Shown in pieces: positions 5,846-6,679 of a stretch of 6,679 nt of DNA (the first letter of the stretch is position 1; each line of letters opens with the position of its first letter). The translations under genes were made by a program, and so were the position numbers. This DNA is from CAZADH01 sp964483805 (GTDB lineage: Bacteria > Muiribacteriota > Ozemobacteria > Ozemobacterales > Ozemobacteraceae), in contig CAZADH010000318.1 of the NCBI GenBank assembly GCA_964483805.1, positions 1 through 6,679 on the forward strand, read 5' to 3'. Below the pieces are notes generated by a model. It worked only from the letters and a program-made list of their open reading frames with translations. It was not told the DNA's origin and searched no databases.

Positions 5846-6133
5846 ATGGACAACATCGCCTACATCTCGACCTACTCCATCGTCGTGGCCGGTACCGTCA
5901 TCACCGTCGGCACGATCGCCCCAGCGATCGCCCAGTGCAAGGCGATCATTGCCGCCCTCACCTCGCTCGCCCAGCAACCCGACGAGGCGGCCACGATCAC
6001 CCGCACGCTGTTCGTCGGCTTGGCGATGATCGAGTCGATGGCGATCTATTGCTTTGTTATTGCTATGGTATTGCTGTTCGCCAACCCATTCTGGAACCAC
6101 GTCGCCGGGGCTGCTGCCAAAGCCGCGCACTGA
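5846..6133 (+). CDS. atpE: N-type F1Fo-ATPase subunit c (rotor ring), with atypical helix-1 motif
   Basis: This 95-residue hairpin of two membrane helices forms the rotor ring. Helix 1 is about 9-38 and helix 2 about 53-80. The ion-binding carboxylate is E63 in MIESMAIY (61-68). Aligned with the Na+-binding c subunits of Ilyobacter/Propionigenium, P26, Q30, E63, S64 and Y68 correspond to P28, Q32, E65, S66 and Y70, but T67 is replaced by M65 and V63 by M61. The helix-1 glycine motif is replaced by TIAPAIAQC (23-31): Thr, three Ala and Cys instead of five Gly. The polar loop is AQQPDE (42-47), with Gln for the near-invariant Arg. The end, LLFANPFW, is classical. A strong GGAGG precedes the ATG. 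The coding stretch for helix 2 after E63 (about 6046-6077) is noticeably AT-richer than its surroundings. Proton or Na+ use cannot be settled from this sequence. Confidence 0.96.
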   Translation: MDNIAYISTYSIVVAGTVITVGTIAPAIAQCKAIIAALTSLAQQPDEAATITRTLFVGLAMIESMAIYCFVIAMVLLFANPFWNHVAGAAAKAAH

Positions 6134-6135
6134 CC

Positions 6136-6679
6136 ATGGCGATCAACTGGTTCACCGTCGTCGCCCAGATCATCAATTTTTTCGTTCTGGTCTGGTTGCT
6201 GCGCCGTTTTCTCTATGCCCCGGTCATGGCGACCATGACCGCCCGCGAACAAGAGATCGCGGCCCAGATCGCGGCGGCCGAGACGATGAAGACCGACGCT
6301 GCCCGAGAGAGCGAACGACTGGCCGCCGAGCGCAGCGCCTTCGCGCAATCGTCGGCCGAGCGGCTGCGCCAGGCCGAGGCCGAGGCGGCAACCCGGCGGG
6401 CGACTCTGCTCACCGAGGTCGAGACCGAGGTGGCGGCCCTGCGTTGCCGCCGGCAACGGGAACTGGAAGAAACGCGGACGGCACTGCAACATACATTGTA
6501 TGGCGCCGCCCAACGCGAGCTTTTCACCCTGGCCCGCCGGGTGCTTGCCGATCTGGGGGATATCGGTCTCGACGCCGTTTTGGCCCGCGCCCTGTGGCGC
6601 CGCATCGAAGCGTTGCCGCCGGCCGAGCGTGCCCCCCTGCTCGCCCGCCTGCACGAACCGACCACGCCGTTGACCATCC
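6136..6679 (+). CDS. atpF: N-type F1Fo-ATPase subunit b (peripheral stalk), 3' end beyond window
   Basis: ATG 6136 lies 2 nt after the atpE stop with no Shine-Dalgarno, implying coupled translation. The frame is open for 181 codons to the right edge without a stop. It begins with a membrane anchor (about 5-24, NWFTVVAQIINFFVLVWLL) followed by RRFLYAPVMATMTAREQEI, the typical b-subunit neck. From about 36 to 125 there is a long Ala/Glu/Arg-rich helix predicted to form the coiled-coil peripheral stalk. A more hydrophobic region (about 130-181, LFTLARRVLADLG and ALWRRIEALPPAERAPLLARL) resembles the C-terminal portion of alternate F1F0 b subunits, which are much longer than the E. coli b of about 156 residues. 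It connects subunit a to the F1 head. The next genes are expected to be atpA and atpG. Confidence 0.93.
   Translation, partial: MAINWFTVVAQIINFFVLVWLLRRFLYAPVMATMTAREQEIAAQIAAAETMKTDAARESERLAAERSAFAQSSAERLRQAEAEAATRRATLLTEVETEVAALRCRRQRELEETRTALQHTLYGAAQRELFTLARRVLADLGDIGLDAVLARALWRRIEALPPAERAPLLARLHEPTTPLTI

Noticed and set aside
5846..6133. Definite assignment of the ATPase as Na+-specific
   Set aside because: The Thr ligand is absent, and a related N-ATPase ring has been reported as proton-specific, so the sequence does not decide.

Overview
The window is GC-rich bacterial DNA with two divergently transcribed units separated by 76 bp. The left unit (positions 2799 to 1, minus strand) is one very long, incomplete gene for a membrane-bound class III nucleotidyl cyclase homolog. 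The right unit (2876 to the right edge, plus strand) is the first two-thirds of an N-type F1Fo-ATPase operon, the 'alternate F1F0' rotary ATPase. Its gene order is atpD (beta), atpC (epsilon), atpQ, atpB (a), atpE (c), atpF (b, cut by the window edge). The beta- and epsilon-first order, the AtpI-like AtpQ, and the sequence styles of the beta, a, c and b subunits separate it from a housekeeping F-ATPase operon. N-ATPases are known as laterally transferred second ATPases in marine, halotolerant and some pathogenic bacteria and in Methanosarcina. The host is therefore probably a GC-rich bacterium, plausibly a proteobacterium from a saline or alkaline habitat, but no taxonomic marker is present and this is a weak inference.

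Layout. 1-2799 (minus): cyclase homolog with two consecutive [TM - periplasmic sensor - TM] modules, a HAMP linker and a cyclase domain. 2800-2875: intergenic region with two adjacent perfect inverted repeats and plausible weak divergent promoters. 2876-6679 (plus): tightly packed ATPase genes. atpD/atpC and atpC/atpQ overlap by ATGA. The gaps are 13 nt (atpQ-atpB), 28 nt (atpB-atpE, with the only strong Shine-Dalgarno seen) and 2 nt (atpE-atpF). atpA and atpG are expected just past the right edge.

How the genes work together. The soluble catalytic head (beta here, alpha and gamma expected downstream, epsilon here) couples ATP hydrolysis or synthesis to rotation of a c-ring against subunit a, with b as the stator and AtpQ as an accessory membrane protein. 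The physiological role usually proposed is ATP-driven ion extrusion.

Most unusual points. (1) atpR, normally between atpQ and atpB in the conserved atpDCQRBEFAG order, is absent. (2) The c subunit has lost the glycines of its helix-1 packing motif (mostly Ala instead), has Met where the Na+ site normally has Thr, and has Gln for the near-invariant loop Arg. (3) The neighbouring cyclase domain keeps both metal-binding Asp residues but lacks the usual base-recognition and transition-state residues, and its input region looks like a tandem duplication. (4) A shared palindrome sits between the two units, and both start codons lie almost at the predicted transcription starts. Together these describe a divergent N-ATPase variant paired with a possible signalling pseudo-cyclase.
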